Below, piece after piece: positions 54,132 through 60,234 of a stretch of 60,234 bases of DNA. The stretch lies in contig DASXDT010000004.1 in assembly GCA_036490475.1 (NCBI GenBank), forward strand, positions 87,797 to 148,030. The letters run 5' to 3'. Numbering within the stretch: the first letter of the stretch is position 1; each line of letters starts with the position of its first letter. Source of the DNA: Candidatus Tumulicola sp. (lineage in GTDB: Bacteria > Vulcanimicrobiota > Vulcanimicrobiia > Vulcanimicrobiales > Vulcanimicrobiaceae). A program made the translations under genes and the position numbers. The notes beneath the pieces are model-generated. The model did no database searches. It worked only from the letters and a program-made list of their open reading frames with translations, and was not told the origin of the DNA.

Positions 54132-55080
54132 GAGATGCCGGCGCGCTCAGGCGTTGCAACTGATGATAGGCTGCGCGAACGTGCGGCACATCGACGTCAT
54201 AGCGTCCGGCAAGCTCGACGACGGCACCCAACATCGGGTCGATTTCGAGCGGTTTGTCCGACCGAAAATCCTGTAACATCGAAGTGCGTACGTCGTCCAG
54301 ACGGGCCGCGTACGCGATGCGCGCGTCGATGTCGGCGTCGGCGACGACGCCCATCGCGCGTCCGACGTCCAGCGTTTCGTGCATCAAACGGCGAACCTCG
54401 GCGACTTGCCGCTCGTTGCCGAGCATCGTGCGGATCGACGCGTCTTCGAGCGTACTGACGGAGTTCAATCCCACGTTGTTGACGAGCTTTAGCCAGGCGA
54501 TCGCACGAATGTCATCGTCGACTTCCGCATGCAAACCGGCGTCACGCATGATGCTCGCGATTGCCGCGACGCGCGGCTGCGCCGTCGCCGCAACCCCACC
54601 CAAGACGTAGCGCAAACCTCCACTCTGAACGATGCTTCCGGGAGCTTCGACCCGCCCCGAAACGTGAACCACACCCCCGACGATGCGCTCGTCTTCGAAC
54701 GCGCTCCCGAGCACGCCACCGGGATCCACCGACTGCAACGCGGGTCGACGCACGTACCAAAACGGCACGCCGTTCTGCAGCGTCACGATCGTCGCGCCGG
54801 AATAACGCGGGTCGGACAGACTTTGGACCAGCGACGGTTCCCATTGGTGCGATTTGAAGGCCAGCACGAGCGCGTCGAAGCTTCCTAACGCGCGGACGTC
54901 TTCGGCGGCCTCGACGCGGACGTCAAACGAGCCGAGATCGCTTCGAACGTGCAGTCCGTTCCGCCGAATGGCCTCGAGGTGGGCGCCGCGTGCAACGACG
55001 CCGACGGCCACTCCGGATCGCGCGAGCGCGGCGGCGACGAAACCGCCGATCGCGCCGGCACCGATTACCGCAATCCGCAT
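54124..55080 (-). CDS. panE: 2-dehydropantoate 2-reductase (ketopantoate reductase)
   Basis: The 318-residue NADPH-dependent enzyme makes pantoate for coenzyme A. The dinucleotide loop IGAGAIGG is at residues 6-13; a catalytic Lys is in WLKLVNNVGLNSVS and the Glu/Asp region in SMLQDFRSDKPLEID. Family members also reduce other alpha-keto acids, so the substrate is likely, not certain. It is the first gene of the recG-coaD operon, 14 bases downstream of the tRNA-Cys gene on the same strand. Confidence 0.88.
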   Translation of the reverse strand: MRIAVIGAGAIGGFVAAALARSGVAVGVVARGAHLEAIRRNGLHVRSDLGSFDVRVEAAEDVRALGSFDALVLAFKSHQWEPSLVQSLSDPRYSGATIVTLQNGVPFWYVRRPALQSVDPGGVLGSAFEDERIVGGVVHVSGRVEAPGSIVQSGGLRYVLGGVAATAQPRVAAIASIMRDAGLHAEVDDDIRAIAWLKLVNNVGLNSVSTLEDASIRTMLGNERQVAEVRRLMHETLDVGRAMGVVADADIDARIAYAARLDDVRTSMLQDFRSDKPLEIDPMLGAVVELAGRYDVDVPHVRAAYHQLQRLSAPASRD

Positions 55081-55094
55081 TTACAAAATCGTTG

Positions 55095-55166
55095 AGGCGA
55101 CGGGCAGATTTGAACTGCCGGATGGGGCTTTTGCAGAGCCCTGCCTTACCACTTGGCTACGTCGCC
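55095..55166 (-). tRNA. tRNA-Cys (GCA)
   Basis: On the minus strand a full cloverleaf of 72 bases is seen. The acceptor stem pairs GGCGACG with CGTCGCC, the anticodon loop reads CTGCAAA with anticodon GCA, and the T arm is GGCAG-TTCAAAT-CTGCC. The discriminator is T, as expected for Cys. The CCA end is not encoded: the next bases are CAACG. It lies 26 bases from tRNA-Gly. Confidence 0.95.
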
Positions 55167-55189
55167 ACGACACCGTCCGATTAGGACAC

Positions 55190-55263
55190 TGGAGCGGGTA
55201 GTGGGAATCGAACCCACGCGTCGACCTTGGGAAGGTCACAGGCTACCATTACATCATACCCGC
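55190..55263 (-). tRNA. tRNA-Gly (CCC)
   Basis: On the minus strand the acceptor GCGGGTA pairs with TACCCGC. The anticodon loop is TTCCCAA with anticodon CCC. The T arm is GTGGG-TTCGATT-CCCAC. The discriminator is T, and CCA is encoded directly after it (55190-55192), unlike the neighbouring tRNA-Cys. Confidence 0.95.
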
Positions 55264-55316
55264 GGTCGGTTGGTCCGCACACTACCACGGTTACGGATGA
55301 AACCCTTGGACAACCC

Positions 55317-56150
55317 ATGGTTTCACCCGCGAGCGCTCGAAAACCGTCCGCCGTGACCTGGGTCTACCTGGTGCCGCCATGGCTACTATTCGCCGGCGTC
55401 TTATTCGTGGCCATCGGGCTGTCGACGCTCGGGCTGTGGGTGAGCCGCCAGGTACTCAATCGCCGCGAAGAACTGACGCATAACGACGTCGCAGGCCCGA
55501 TCATCGCCACGGTCGGAACGATTTTGGCCGTGATCCTTTCGTTTCTGCTGGTGACCGTTTGGCAGGAGTACGACGGCGTCGCCGCCACCGTGGTGCAAGA
55601 AGAGAGTGCCGTGGCCGACCTGTTTCGCCTTTCCGACCATCTGCACGAGCCCGCATCGATGACGTTGCGCTCCCTGATGCGTTCCTACGTTAACGAGGTC
55701 GTCGAGCGAGAGTGGCCGGCGATGCGTCGCGGAGAGAGCAGCCCGACCGCCAGGAAAGAAATCCTGGACACCATTTCGGTATTGTCGGCGTATGAGCCCA
55801 AGACCACCGGCGATGCGACCCTTCAGGATCACGCGCTGACGCTCGCGACGACCATTGCCGATTCGCGTCGCTCCCGGCTCTTTGCAAATCAGCAGGGCAT
55901 CCCAATGTTCTTTTGGGTGGGCGATATTCTATTGGCAGCGATTACGATCGGCTTCTGCTTCTTATTCCGCGTGCGCAGTTTCGGCGCGCACTTGCTCATG
56001 ACGGCCGGCCTTACGACCGTCATCGCTACCATTTTCGTGCTGATCGCCCTCTTCGATTACCCGTTCAGAGGCGACAGCCAGATAAAGCCGACGGTCTTCA
56101 TGTCGCTGCAACAGACGATGGGCGGCGCGCTCCCTATCCAATCAGACTGA
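55317..56150 (+). CDS. DUF4239 family membrane protein, second copy
   Basis: The 277-residue protein has two hydrophobic segments at the N-terminus (WLLFAGVLFVAIGLSTLGL), a THND motif, a hydrophilic middle with VVEREWPAMRRGE and two C-terminal hydrophobic segments ending with DYPFRGD. It is clearly homologous to the protein at 4975-5757, where the equivalents are AHND, INDEWPLMRHGG and NYPYRG. Function is unknown. The longer frame overlaps tRNA-Gly, so the ATG at 55317 is preferred. Its 3' end overlaps the convergent gene by 17 bases. Confidence 0.8.
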   Translation: MVSPASARKPSAVTWVYLVPPWLLFAGVLFVAIGLSTLGLWVSRQVLNRREELTHNDVAGPIIATVGTILAVILSFLLVTVWQEYDGVAATVVQEESAVADLFRLSDHLHEPASMTLRSLMRSYVNEVVEREWPAMRRGESSPTARKEILDTISVLSAYEPKTTGDATLQDHALTLATTIADSRRSRLFANQQGIPMFFWVGDILLAAITIGFCFLFRVRSFGAHLLMTAGLTTVIATIFVLIALFDYPFRGDSQIKPTVFMSLQQTMGGALPIQSD

Positions 56151-56829
56151 CGGAACGCGATAACACGATAGCGATCGTCGCAAACGAGACCGCCGCCTCG
56201 ATCATCATTGCCGTTTTAGCTCGGCGAGACAACGGCAGCGCGTCCGCCGGGCTGAAGGCCGTCGCATTGGTGAATGCCAGATAGAGATAGTCAAAAAACG
56301 CGGGCGTCCAATGCGGGTCGTAGGCGCTGGGACAGGTCGTCTCCGAGAACGACATCTGCGGAAACAGAAAATCCGGCCTATGCGAGCCGTGCGCCGCAGC
56401 ATCCCGCTCGCGGATCGCGGGACCGCCGCCATCCAATTCCCAAAACCACAATCCGAACACCAAGACGTTGGTCAACCAAATTTGCCCGCCGTTGCGCAAC
56501 AGCACCAACGCCGAGTCGAACGTTTTCGCCTTTACCGGATGGAAGAACGCGGCGATCAATAATACGATCGACGCGATATTGAAAAAGTTGACGATCGCGA
56601 TCGAGAGCAATCCGAGAACTCGTATGCGACGATTATCTGCTGCTCGTCGCGGCGCTAGATAGAATAACGGCACCAGCACCAGCAGCACGAGCAGCGGTGC
56701 GATCCAAACGGGTCCTATCGTTAGGCGAGGCGGCAGCGTAATGTAGAGCGACAACGCGGCGCCTACGGCTAGCACTGCATGCCAGCGCGGTTCGTGACGA
56801 ATCGTATACGAGGGTTCGCGCTTGGCCAT
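56134..56829 (-). CDS. Multi-pass membrane protein, DUF1345-like
   Basis: The 231-residue protein has about five hydrophobic segments and a C-terminal motif FFDYLYLAFTNATAFSPADALPLSRRAKTAMM (read in two parts), which I associate with DUF1345-like or channel-like membrane proteins. Function is unknown. The ATG at 56829 was chosen because the upstream extension is Arg-rich and unlike the family. The 3' end overlaps DUF4239 by 17 bases. Confidence 0.65.
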   Translation of the reverse strand: MAKREPSYTIRHEPRWHAVLAVGAALSLYITLPPRLTIGPVWIAPLLVLLVLVPLFYLAPRRAADNRRIRVLGLLSIAIVNFFNIASIVLLIAAFFHPVKAKTFDSALVLLRNGGQIWLTNVLVFGLWFWELDGGGPAIRERDAAAHGSHRPDFLFPQMSFSETTCPSAYDPHWTPAFFDYLYLAFTNATAFSPADALPLSRRAKTAMMIEAAVSFATIAIVLSRSVSLIG

Positions 56830-56883
56830 TGGGCTCGGGGTTCGCGTACGGGCACGCGCAACCCGCCGCCGCTGGATGGTATC

Positions 56884-57255
56884 ATGACGCGTATGCCGAC
56901 CGATTTTCGCGATGGTCAAACCTTTCCGCGGCCCGGACGCCAAACAGCCGGCGACGCGATGTGGCTATTCCGCCTTTCCGATAAAGCCCGTGCGGCCAAA
57001 GCGGGCACCATTCACGACTATATCTATCCATGTCCGATGGACCGCGGCGTACTAGAACGCTGGGGAGTTGCAATCACCGAATTCGAAGCCGCGCTCGACG
57101 AGTACGGCGACGATGCAACGCTGATGGTTTGGTTCCGCACGCGCGTTCTTCCCGAAGCGGTGCAAAGCGCGAACACCTGGCTGCAAGACGAGAAATCGGA
57201 GAACATGGATCGCCAGGACCGCGAAGAGGGCGTAGCTCCTTCCACGAACGCGTGA
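56884..57255 (+). CDS. DUF5069 family protein
   Basis: The 123-residue protein contains AMWLFRLSDKARAAKAGTIHDYIYPCPMD, split here as AMWLFRLSDKARAA and GTIHDYIYPCPMD, the pattern of the DUF5069 family of unknown function. The C-terminal region is polar. The ATG at 56884 (or 56893) gives the family's usual start. Its stop overlaps the next ATG as TGATG, so it is coupled to the dienelactone hydrolase. Confidence 0.75.
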   Translation: MTRMPTDFRDGQTFPRPGRQTAGDAMWLFRLSDKARAAKAGTIHDYIYPCPMDRGVLERWGVAITEFEAALDEYGDDATLMVWFRTRVLPEAVQSANTWLQDEKSENMDRQDREEGVAPSTNA

Positions 57256-57950
57256 TGGGCGAGCGCGTCGAGTTCGTACGTCCCGACGGGACGAAGGCGC
57301 CGGGATATCGTTCCGAACCGAATCACGGCGGCCACGCGCCAGGCGTCGTGCTTTTCGAAGAGTGGTGGGGGTTAAACGATCAAATCGTCGAGACCGCGGA
57401 TCGTCTAGCCAGTCGCGGTTTTCGCGTGCTCGTTCCGGATCTGTACCGCGGTAAAGTCGCCGCGACCGGAGACGAAGCCAATCATTTGATGGAGGGACTA
57501 GATTTCATCGACGCCGCAACGCAAGACGCGCGCGGTGCGGCGGCATTTCTACGAAGCCACGAATCTGACCGCATCGGCGTTTTGAGATTTTGCATGGGCG
57601 GCGCGCTCGCCATGCTCGCCGCGATGCACGATACCGACTTCGACGCAGCAGTTGTTTTTTATGGATATCCGCCGGCCGAAGCCGGCGATCCGTCGCGCAT
57701 CGGCATCCCGATTATGGGGCACTGGGCCGAACGCGATGACTTCTTCCCCATGCAAGGCGTTGACGAAATCGAACGCGCCCTACAACGCGGCGGCGTTCCA
57801 TACGAATTCTATCGATACGATGCGGGACACGCTTTTTATAATCCGGGCGGGATCGGCAACCACCATCCAGAGCATGCCGAAACGGCATGGGAGCGTAGCG
57901 TCGACTTTTTGGATCGCATGCTACGCCCGCCGGATTATCGAGCAGACTAA
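57255..57950 (+). CDS. Dienelactone hydrolase family protein
   Basis: The 231-residue alpha/beta hydrolase has the Glu region VVLFEEWWGLND, the nucleophile Cys113 in LRFCMGGALAML, an Asp in WAERDDFFP and a His in AGHAFYNPG, the Cys-Asp-His triad of dienelactone hydrolases. It would hydrolyse dienelactones or related cyclic esters; the physiological substrate is unknown. The ATG overlaps the DUF5069 stop. Confidence 0.9.
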   Translation: MGERVEFVRPDGTKAPGYRSEPNHGGHAPGVVLFEEWWGLNDQIVETADRLASRGFRVLVPDLYRGKVAATGDEANHLMEGLDFIDAATQDARGAAAFLRSHESDRIGVLRFCMGGALAMLAAMHDTDFDAAVVFYGYPPAEAGDPSRIGIPIMGHWAERDDFFPMQGVDEIERALQRGGVPYEFYRYDAGHAFYNPGGIGNHHPEHAETAWERSVDFLDRMLRPPDYRAD

Positions 57951-57990
57951 CATACCGGAAAGGCAAATTACGCCCGACGGTCGCTACTTT

Positions 57991-58329
57991 GTGATTCGCG
58001 GCAGATTGTGGCGATCGTCCAATCCACACTTAAGCGAAACGGCGCGCGAACAACTCGTGCGAGACCTCATGGCGGCGCGTCGCGCCGTCGGTGTCGCGAA
58101 GCGAACGGCCGATCGCGACGGCGAAGTGGCCGCTCGCGCCCGAGTCGATCTCGCCAAACACGCTCTCGGCGAGCGCGGACCCGTTTGGTGGACCGACGGA
58201 TCACCCGATTACAATCGGCATCTCGTGCGCTCAACGCCGTACGCCGAATGGCACACGTTGCTCGCGCGTCACGAAAACGAGCGTGCGGATTCCGGCGAGC
58301 AGAGCTCGCCGGAGAACCCCGCCGATTAA
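57991..58329 (+). CDS. Small soluble protein, 112 aa; start uncertain
   Basis: The frame encodes GRLWRSSNPHLSE, DLMAARRAVGVAKR and ERGPVWWTDGSPDYNRHLVRSTPYAEW, which I recall as a conserved small protein of unknown function in several proteobacteria. The annotated start is GTG 57991. The conserved sequence seems to begin earlier, at TPDGRYFV, whose codons lie at 57967-57990 with no ATG, GTG or TTG. An ATT at 57967 has AAGG just upstream, so a rare start is possible. Confidence 0.65.
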   Translation: MIRGRLWRSSNPHLSETAREQLVRDLMAARRAVGVAKRTADRDGEVAARARVDLAKHALGERGPVWWTDGSPDYNRHLVRSTPYAEWHTLLARHENERADSGEQSSPENPAD

Positions 58330-59336
58330 ATCGGTGACTGCACCGTGCCGATCACGGTTGCAGCAAGCCCTTTGTTGAAGCTGTACATGTATTTTCCGCT
58401 CGGATAGCCGTACACGTCGACCGAGGTGTTCGTCTTGTCGCCGCACGCGAGGGTCGCTTGCGCTTTATCGAGCGAACATTGCGGGGACGAACCCTTCAAC
58501 GGATACGTCTTGGGTTTACCGGTGTACGGCGGCGCGTAGACGTTGAGCGTTTGATTGGAGTCGTCCGTAATAATCAGATCGTCTTTCTTATCGAACGTGG
58601 GCGCTCCCGGATTGACAAGTGCGAAGTTCTTGACGGGTTTGCCCGGCATCTTCCCGCCGGCGAACAGCAACAGCCCGGTGGCGTACGAGGAATCGTAATA
58701 TGGAACGTACAGGTCGTCTTTCGAATCGACGCCGACGCCGGCCACTAAGAAGAAGTTTGCGTTGGTAAGGTATTTGGTCGTCTTCTTCGCGCCTTTGGCG
58801 TACACGGCCACGTTACCGCCCGTGCTCGACGGTCCCAAGATGTTGTTGACGTACGTGATGCCCTTTGAACTGAACGCAATGCCGGCCGGCTGGCCGTTCG
58901 AGTCGGCGAGGGTCGTTACGAGCGCGCCGCAATTCGGTTTGAACTCGACGATGTCGGGCGATCCGTTCGCGCCGAGCCCTTCGGGCACCCAAAGATTGCC
59001 GGCACTGTCTACGCCGAGGGTATTGATGCCCTCTCCAGTGCTTGCGATCGTACAAGTGGCCGGCTTATTGTTTTTATTGCCGGCGGCGAACACCAAAACC
59101 GGGGCTGACGCCGTCGTGTCGTACGACGCAACGGAGACCTGCGCTTTGACTGCAGCAGGATCGACGAAACGGAGTTGGCTGCGATTCGGTGCCGCGGCGC
59201 CCATGCTGCCGAGCGATACGAGCGTAGATGCAGCTGTGGCGTTGGGCGGAGCGTACGACGCACCGCCGGAGCAACCGGCGAAAGTAGCGGCGACGAAGAG
59301 CGCGGCCGCCGTGCGCGTGCGATGCGGGGTGTGCAT
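58326..59336 (-). CDS. NHL-like secreted lipoprotein
   Basis: The 336-residue protein has a signal ending in the lipobox FAGC (Cys22). The mature part has repeated segments like GVDSAGNLWVPEG, GIAFSSKGITYVN, GVDSKDDLYVPYY and TFDKKDDLIITDD, each about 45 residues apart, as in six-bladed NHL/SMP-30-like propellers. It is probably exported and surface attached. AGGAG lies 10 bases before the ATG at 59336. Similar Gly/Asn-rich lipoproteins are common in Eremiobacterota, which is one reason for the taxonomic guess. Confidence 0.8.
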   Translation of the reverse strand: MHTPHRTRTAAALFVAATFAGCSGGASYAPPNATAASTLVSLGSMGAAAPNRSQLRFVDPAAVKAQVSVASYDTTASAPVLVFAAGNKNNKPATCTIASTGEGINTLGVDSAGNLWVPEGLGANGSPDIVEFKPNCGALVTTLADSNGQPAGIAFSSKGITYVNNILGPSSTGGNVAVYAKGAKKTTKYLTNANFFLVAGVGVDSKDDLYVPYYDSSYATGLLLFAGGKMPGKPVKNFALVNPGAPTFDKKDDLIITDDSNQTLNVYAPPYTGKPKTYPLKGSSPQCSLDKAQATLACGDKTNTSVDVYGYPSGKYMYSFNKGLAATVIGTVQSPI

Positions 59337-59397
59337 AATGCTGGCTCCTACAAATAGCAACGAGCCGCCCCTCACATATAATGAGGAGCAGCTGAGA

Positions 59398-59442
59398 TGG
59401 TGCCAAGGGCCGGAACCGAACCGGCGACACCGCACTTTTCAG
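59398..59442 (-). other. tRNA-Phe-like 3' half ending in CCA
   Basis: The minus strand reads an anticodon loop CTGAAAA (GAA, Phe), then GTGCG, GTGTC, a T stem GCCGG/CCGGC around TTCGGTT, then CCTTGGC, discriminator A and CCA. This is the full 3' half of a tRNA, with one unusual T-loop base (G where A58 is expected). The sequence upstream does not supply a matching 5' half: the anticodon stem fails, though GCCGACG at the right distance could pair with six of seven acceptor bases. It may be a tRNA relic, an attachment site or part of another RNA. Confidence 0.45.
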
Positions 59443-59592
59443 GGCTGAACATCCCCTTGAGTGCACGTCGGCCGCCGTCGTCTCCACGACGCCCTCAGCG
59501 TGATATAGAGGTAAGTCGGGTGGCTAGCGGTGTCCTTCCAAGGCAGTCGTCCTCGCGAAAGTCTGGACGATAAGGCTGGGAGCACACGAGAC
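59443..59592. other. Non-coding stretch between the tRNA-like half and the terminator
   Basis: No frame with coding character is visible here. On the minus strand there are small hairpins (CGTCGT-GGAG-ACGACG near 59485-59500 and CGTCC/GGACG near 59550-59570). It could be a leader of the lipoprotein gene or degraded sequence. Confidence 0.35.
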
Positions 59593-59622
59593 AAAAAAGA
59601 CGCAGCGAGTGATCGCTCCGTC
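59593..59622 (-). terminator. Intrinsic terminator on the minus strand
   Basis: The stem pairs 59599-59602 with 59619-59622 and 59604-59608 with 59613-59617, with one mismatch, around a four-base loop. On the minus strand it is followed by TTTTTT (59598-59593). It ends an RNA that must start between 59623 and 59761, since another terminator lies at 59762-59788. Confidence 0.7.
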
Positions 59623-59761
59623 TAGTAGGGGGGGCTAGCCCTCCCTTCAGGTCCGCTCGTGTCCGCAACCCTGCTTATCAGCGTCTAACTCGCCAGGGAA
59701 GATATACGTGTCGCTGATGGTTACCGGATCTTAGCTGCTCCCGCGGGCGCGCTCGGAGTCG
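59623..59761 (-). other. Candidate small RNA between two terminators
   Basis: This 139-base stretch lies between two minus-strand intrinsic terminators and has no coding frame. It contains a 7-bp long-range pairing (ATCAGCG with CGCTGAT) and a GC-rich hairpin (GGGAGGG/CCC run). A transcript starting here and ending at the 59593-59622 terminator would be a small RNA. No promoter was identified, and it matches no RNA family I know. Confidence 0.35.
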
Positions 59762-59788
59762 AAAAAAACGGGGGCCGTAAAGCCCCCG
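59762..59788 (-). terminator. Strong intrinsic terminator
   Basis: The stem pairs 59769-59775 (cgggggc) with 59782-59788 (gcccccg), seven GC pairs around a six-base loop. On the minus strand it is followed by seven T residues (59768-59762). It lies 22 bases after the stop of the secreted-protein remnant at 59811, which it should terminate. Confidence 0.85.
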
Positions 59789-59810
59789 CTCGCCTCATTA
59801 GGTCGTCAAA

Positions 59811-60098
59811 TTAGGACCCGGCGGCTGCACCAAACGGATCCGAAAGTCCGCTTGTAATAGTGTAAGGGCTTCCGGCACCGGCCGGTGCAACTACCACGTC
59901 TCCAGCTGTTCCGAGTGGAATGTATTGCGATCCGTCGGGCGCGGTCGTCAAATAATACACTGTGCTGCCATAGGGTGCGGACGATGCAAGCGTCCAGCTA
60001 GGCGGCGTGTAGTACTTTACGTCTGACCCGATCGCTACACCGAGATTGCCTGACAGTGAGAACGTTAATCCTTCGGGGTATAGCGTCGTGGTGGTGGG
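59811..60098 (-). pseudogene. C-terminal remnant of a secreted beta-rich protein, cut by an IS3 element
   Basis: The minus frame is open from the IS end to a TAA at 59811-59813. It encodes about 95 residues with a secreted, beta-rich composition: TTTTLYPEGLTFSLSGNLGV, WTLASSAPYGSTVYYLTTAP, and an Ala/Gly-rich end. It has no plausible start, its upstream sequence is replaced by transposase DNA, and it is followed by a strong terminator. It therefore looks like the 3' end of a disrupted gene. The exact IS boundary (about 60084-60108) is not resolved. Confidence 0.65.
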
Positions 60099-60108
60099 AT
60101 AGGACCCA

Positions 60109-60234
60109 TCATGCGGCCACTGATTCCTGTGGAAGTTGGCTAGTTTCGTAGGTCGCGAGGAACTCCTCGGGTGTTAGTCCGTTCAGCGAGCTATGCGGAT
60201 GCGAACCGTTATAACCGCATCGCCAATCGTCCGC
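60109..60234 (-). CDS. IS3-family transposase (OrfB), C-terminal end
   Basis: The minus strand encodes DDWRCGYNGSHPHSSLNGLT and then PEEFLATYE before a TGA at 60109. This is the C-terminal signature of the IS3-family integrase-core transposase (the DWR-YN-RPHSSLG-TPEE block). The rest lies beyond the window. Only 41 residues are visible, so the subgroup is undetermined. Confidence 0.85.
   Translation of the reverse strand, partial: ADDWRCGYNGSHPHSSLNGLTPEEFLATYETSQLPQESVAA

Noticed and set aside
59500-59700. RNase P or SRP RNA
   Set aside because: The conserved GAGGAAAGTCC block and the GGTCCGGAAGGAAGCAG loop were looked for on both strands and are absent; the partial GGAAGGA match is not in the right context.
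59398-59760. tRNA-Phe interrupted by a group I intron
   Set aside because: The 3' exon would fit, and ACTAGACGG resembles a core element, but no 5' exon matching the acceptor strand is found and a terminator with T6 lies in the middle.
59398-59790. tmRNA (ssrA) in the right-hand intergenic region
   Set aside because: The CCA end lacks the G3-U70 acceptor pattern needed for alanine charging, no tag reading frame ending in Ala-Ala is visible, and an intrinsic terminator lies inside the would-be gene.
1-60234. CRISPR arrays, prophage or a defence island
   Set aside because: No regularly spaced repeats, cas, integrase, capsid or restriction genes were seen; the only mobile sequence is the IS3 end at the right edge.

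Overview
The window reads as a bacterial chromosome segment of fairly high GC, densely packed, with about 65 protein genes, two tRNA genes and almost no intergenic space until the last 0.9 kb. Lipoprotein signals, an RseP-type protease, a TonB-like C-terminal domain and a LolA-like protein point to a two-membrane (diderm) cell. The DXP isoprenoid route, short EF-Ts, stalk-domain protein, coaD-linked coiled-coil protein and an NHL-like secreted lipoprotein rich in Gly/Ala/Asn suggest an uncultured lineage such as Eremiobacterota/Vulcanimicrobiota (WPS-2). That placement is my inference and was not tested.

Layout. 1-4978: a cut-off FAD/disulfide oxidoreductase and glpX on the minus strand, then three overlapping plus-strand membrane genes (PIG-V-like mannosyltransferase, GtrA, GT39-like) for a surface glycan. 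4975-10579: minus-strand run proS, secreted protein, M16 peptidase, Amj-type lipid II flippase, TPR lipoprotein, DUF4239 protein. 10658-12803: PduO-type adenosyltransferase and an APC permease. 12822-21300: translation and envelope operon rpsB-tsf-pyrH-frr-(73 aa)-uppS-cdsA-dxr-rseP-ispG-stalk protein, with a consensus promoter and a structured leader ahead of rpsB. 21318-23959: sulfate activation (cysD, cysN-cysC fusion). 24078-26704: csrA, ABC exporter, zinc-motif membrane protein. 26714-36605: long minus-strand run of HAD phosphatase, moaD, moaE, hydrolase, moeB-rhodanese, aldo/keto reductase, queG, LolA-like protein, moaA, ECF sigma, anti-sigma with a TonB-like tail, photolyase.

36685-44884: a small secreted protein, an ATP-grasp-like enzyme of unknown role, a class V aminotransferase, phoU, a CoA beta-oxidation set (hydroxyacyl-CoA dehydrogenase, crotonase, thiolase) with a thioredoxin-like protein, and a DUF2249-Crp fusion regulator. 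44881-55080: minus-strand operon panE, recG, large M16 peptidase, HAD, DUF885 peptidase, rsmD, coaD, coiled-coil protein, carboxypeptidase-regulatory-like protein. 55095-55263: tRNA-Cys and tRNA-Gly. 55317-59336: a second DUF4239 protein, membrane protein, DUF5069 protein, dienelactone hydrolase, a small protein with an unclear start, and an NHL-like lipoprotein.

The right end (59337-60234) differs from the rest. It is mostly non-coding and holds a tRNA-Phe-like 3' half ending in CCA, two intrinsic terminators, the C-terminal remnant of a secreted protein, and the end of an IS3-family transposase that appears to have cut that gene. Two patterns cover the whole window: 19 same-strand neighbours overlap by exactly four bases (NTGA), and five of nine convergent pairs share a four-base block of stop codons. 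I found no CRISPR array or recognisable defence island. The best candidates for something new are the end region, the rpsB leader, the DUF2249-Crp regulator and the ATP-grasp-like enzyme.
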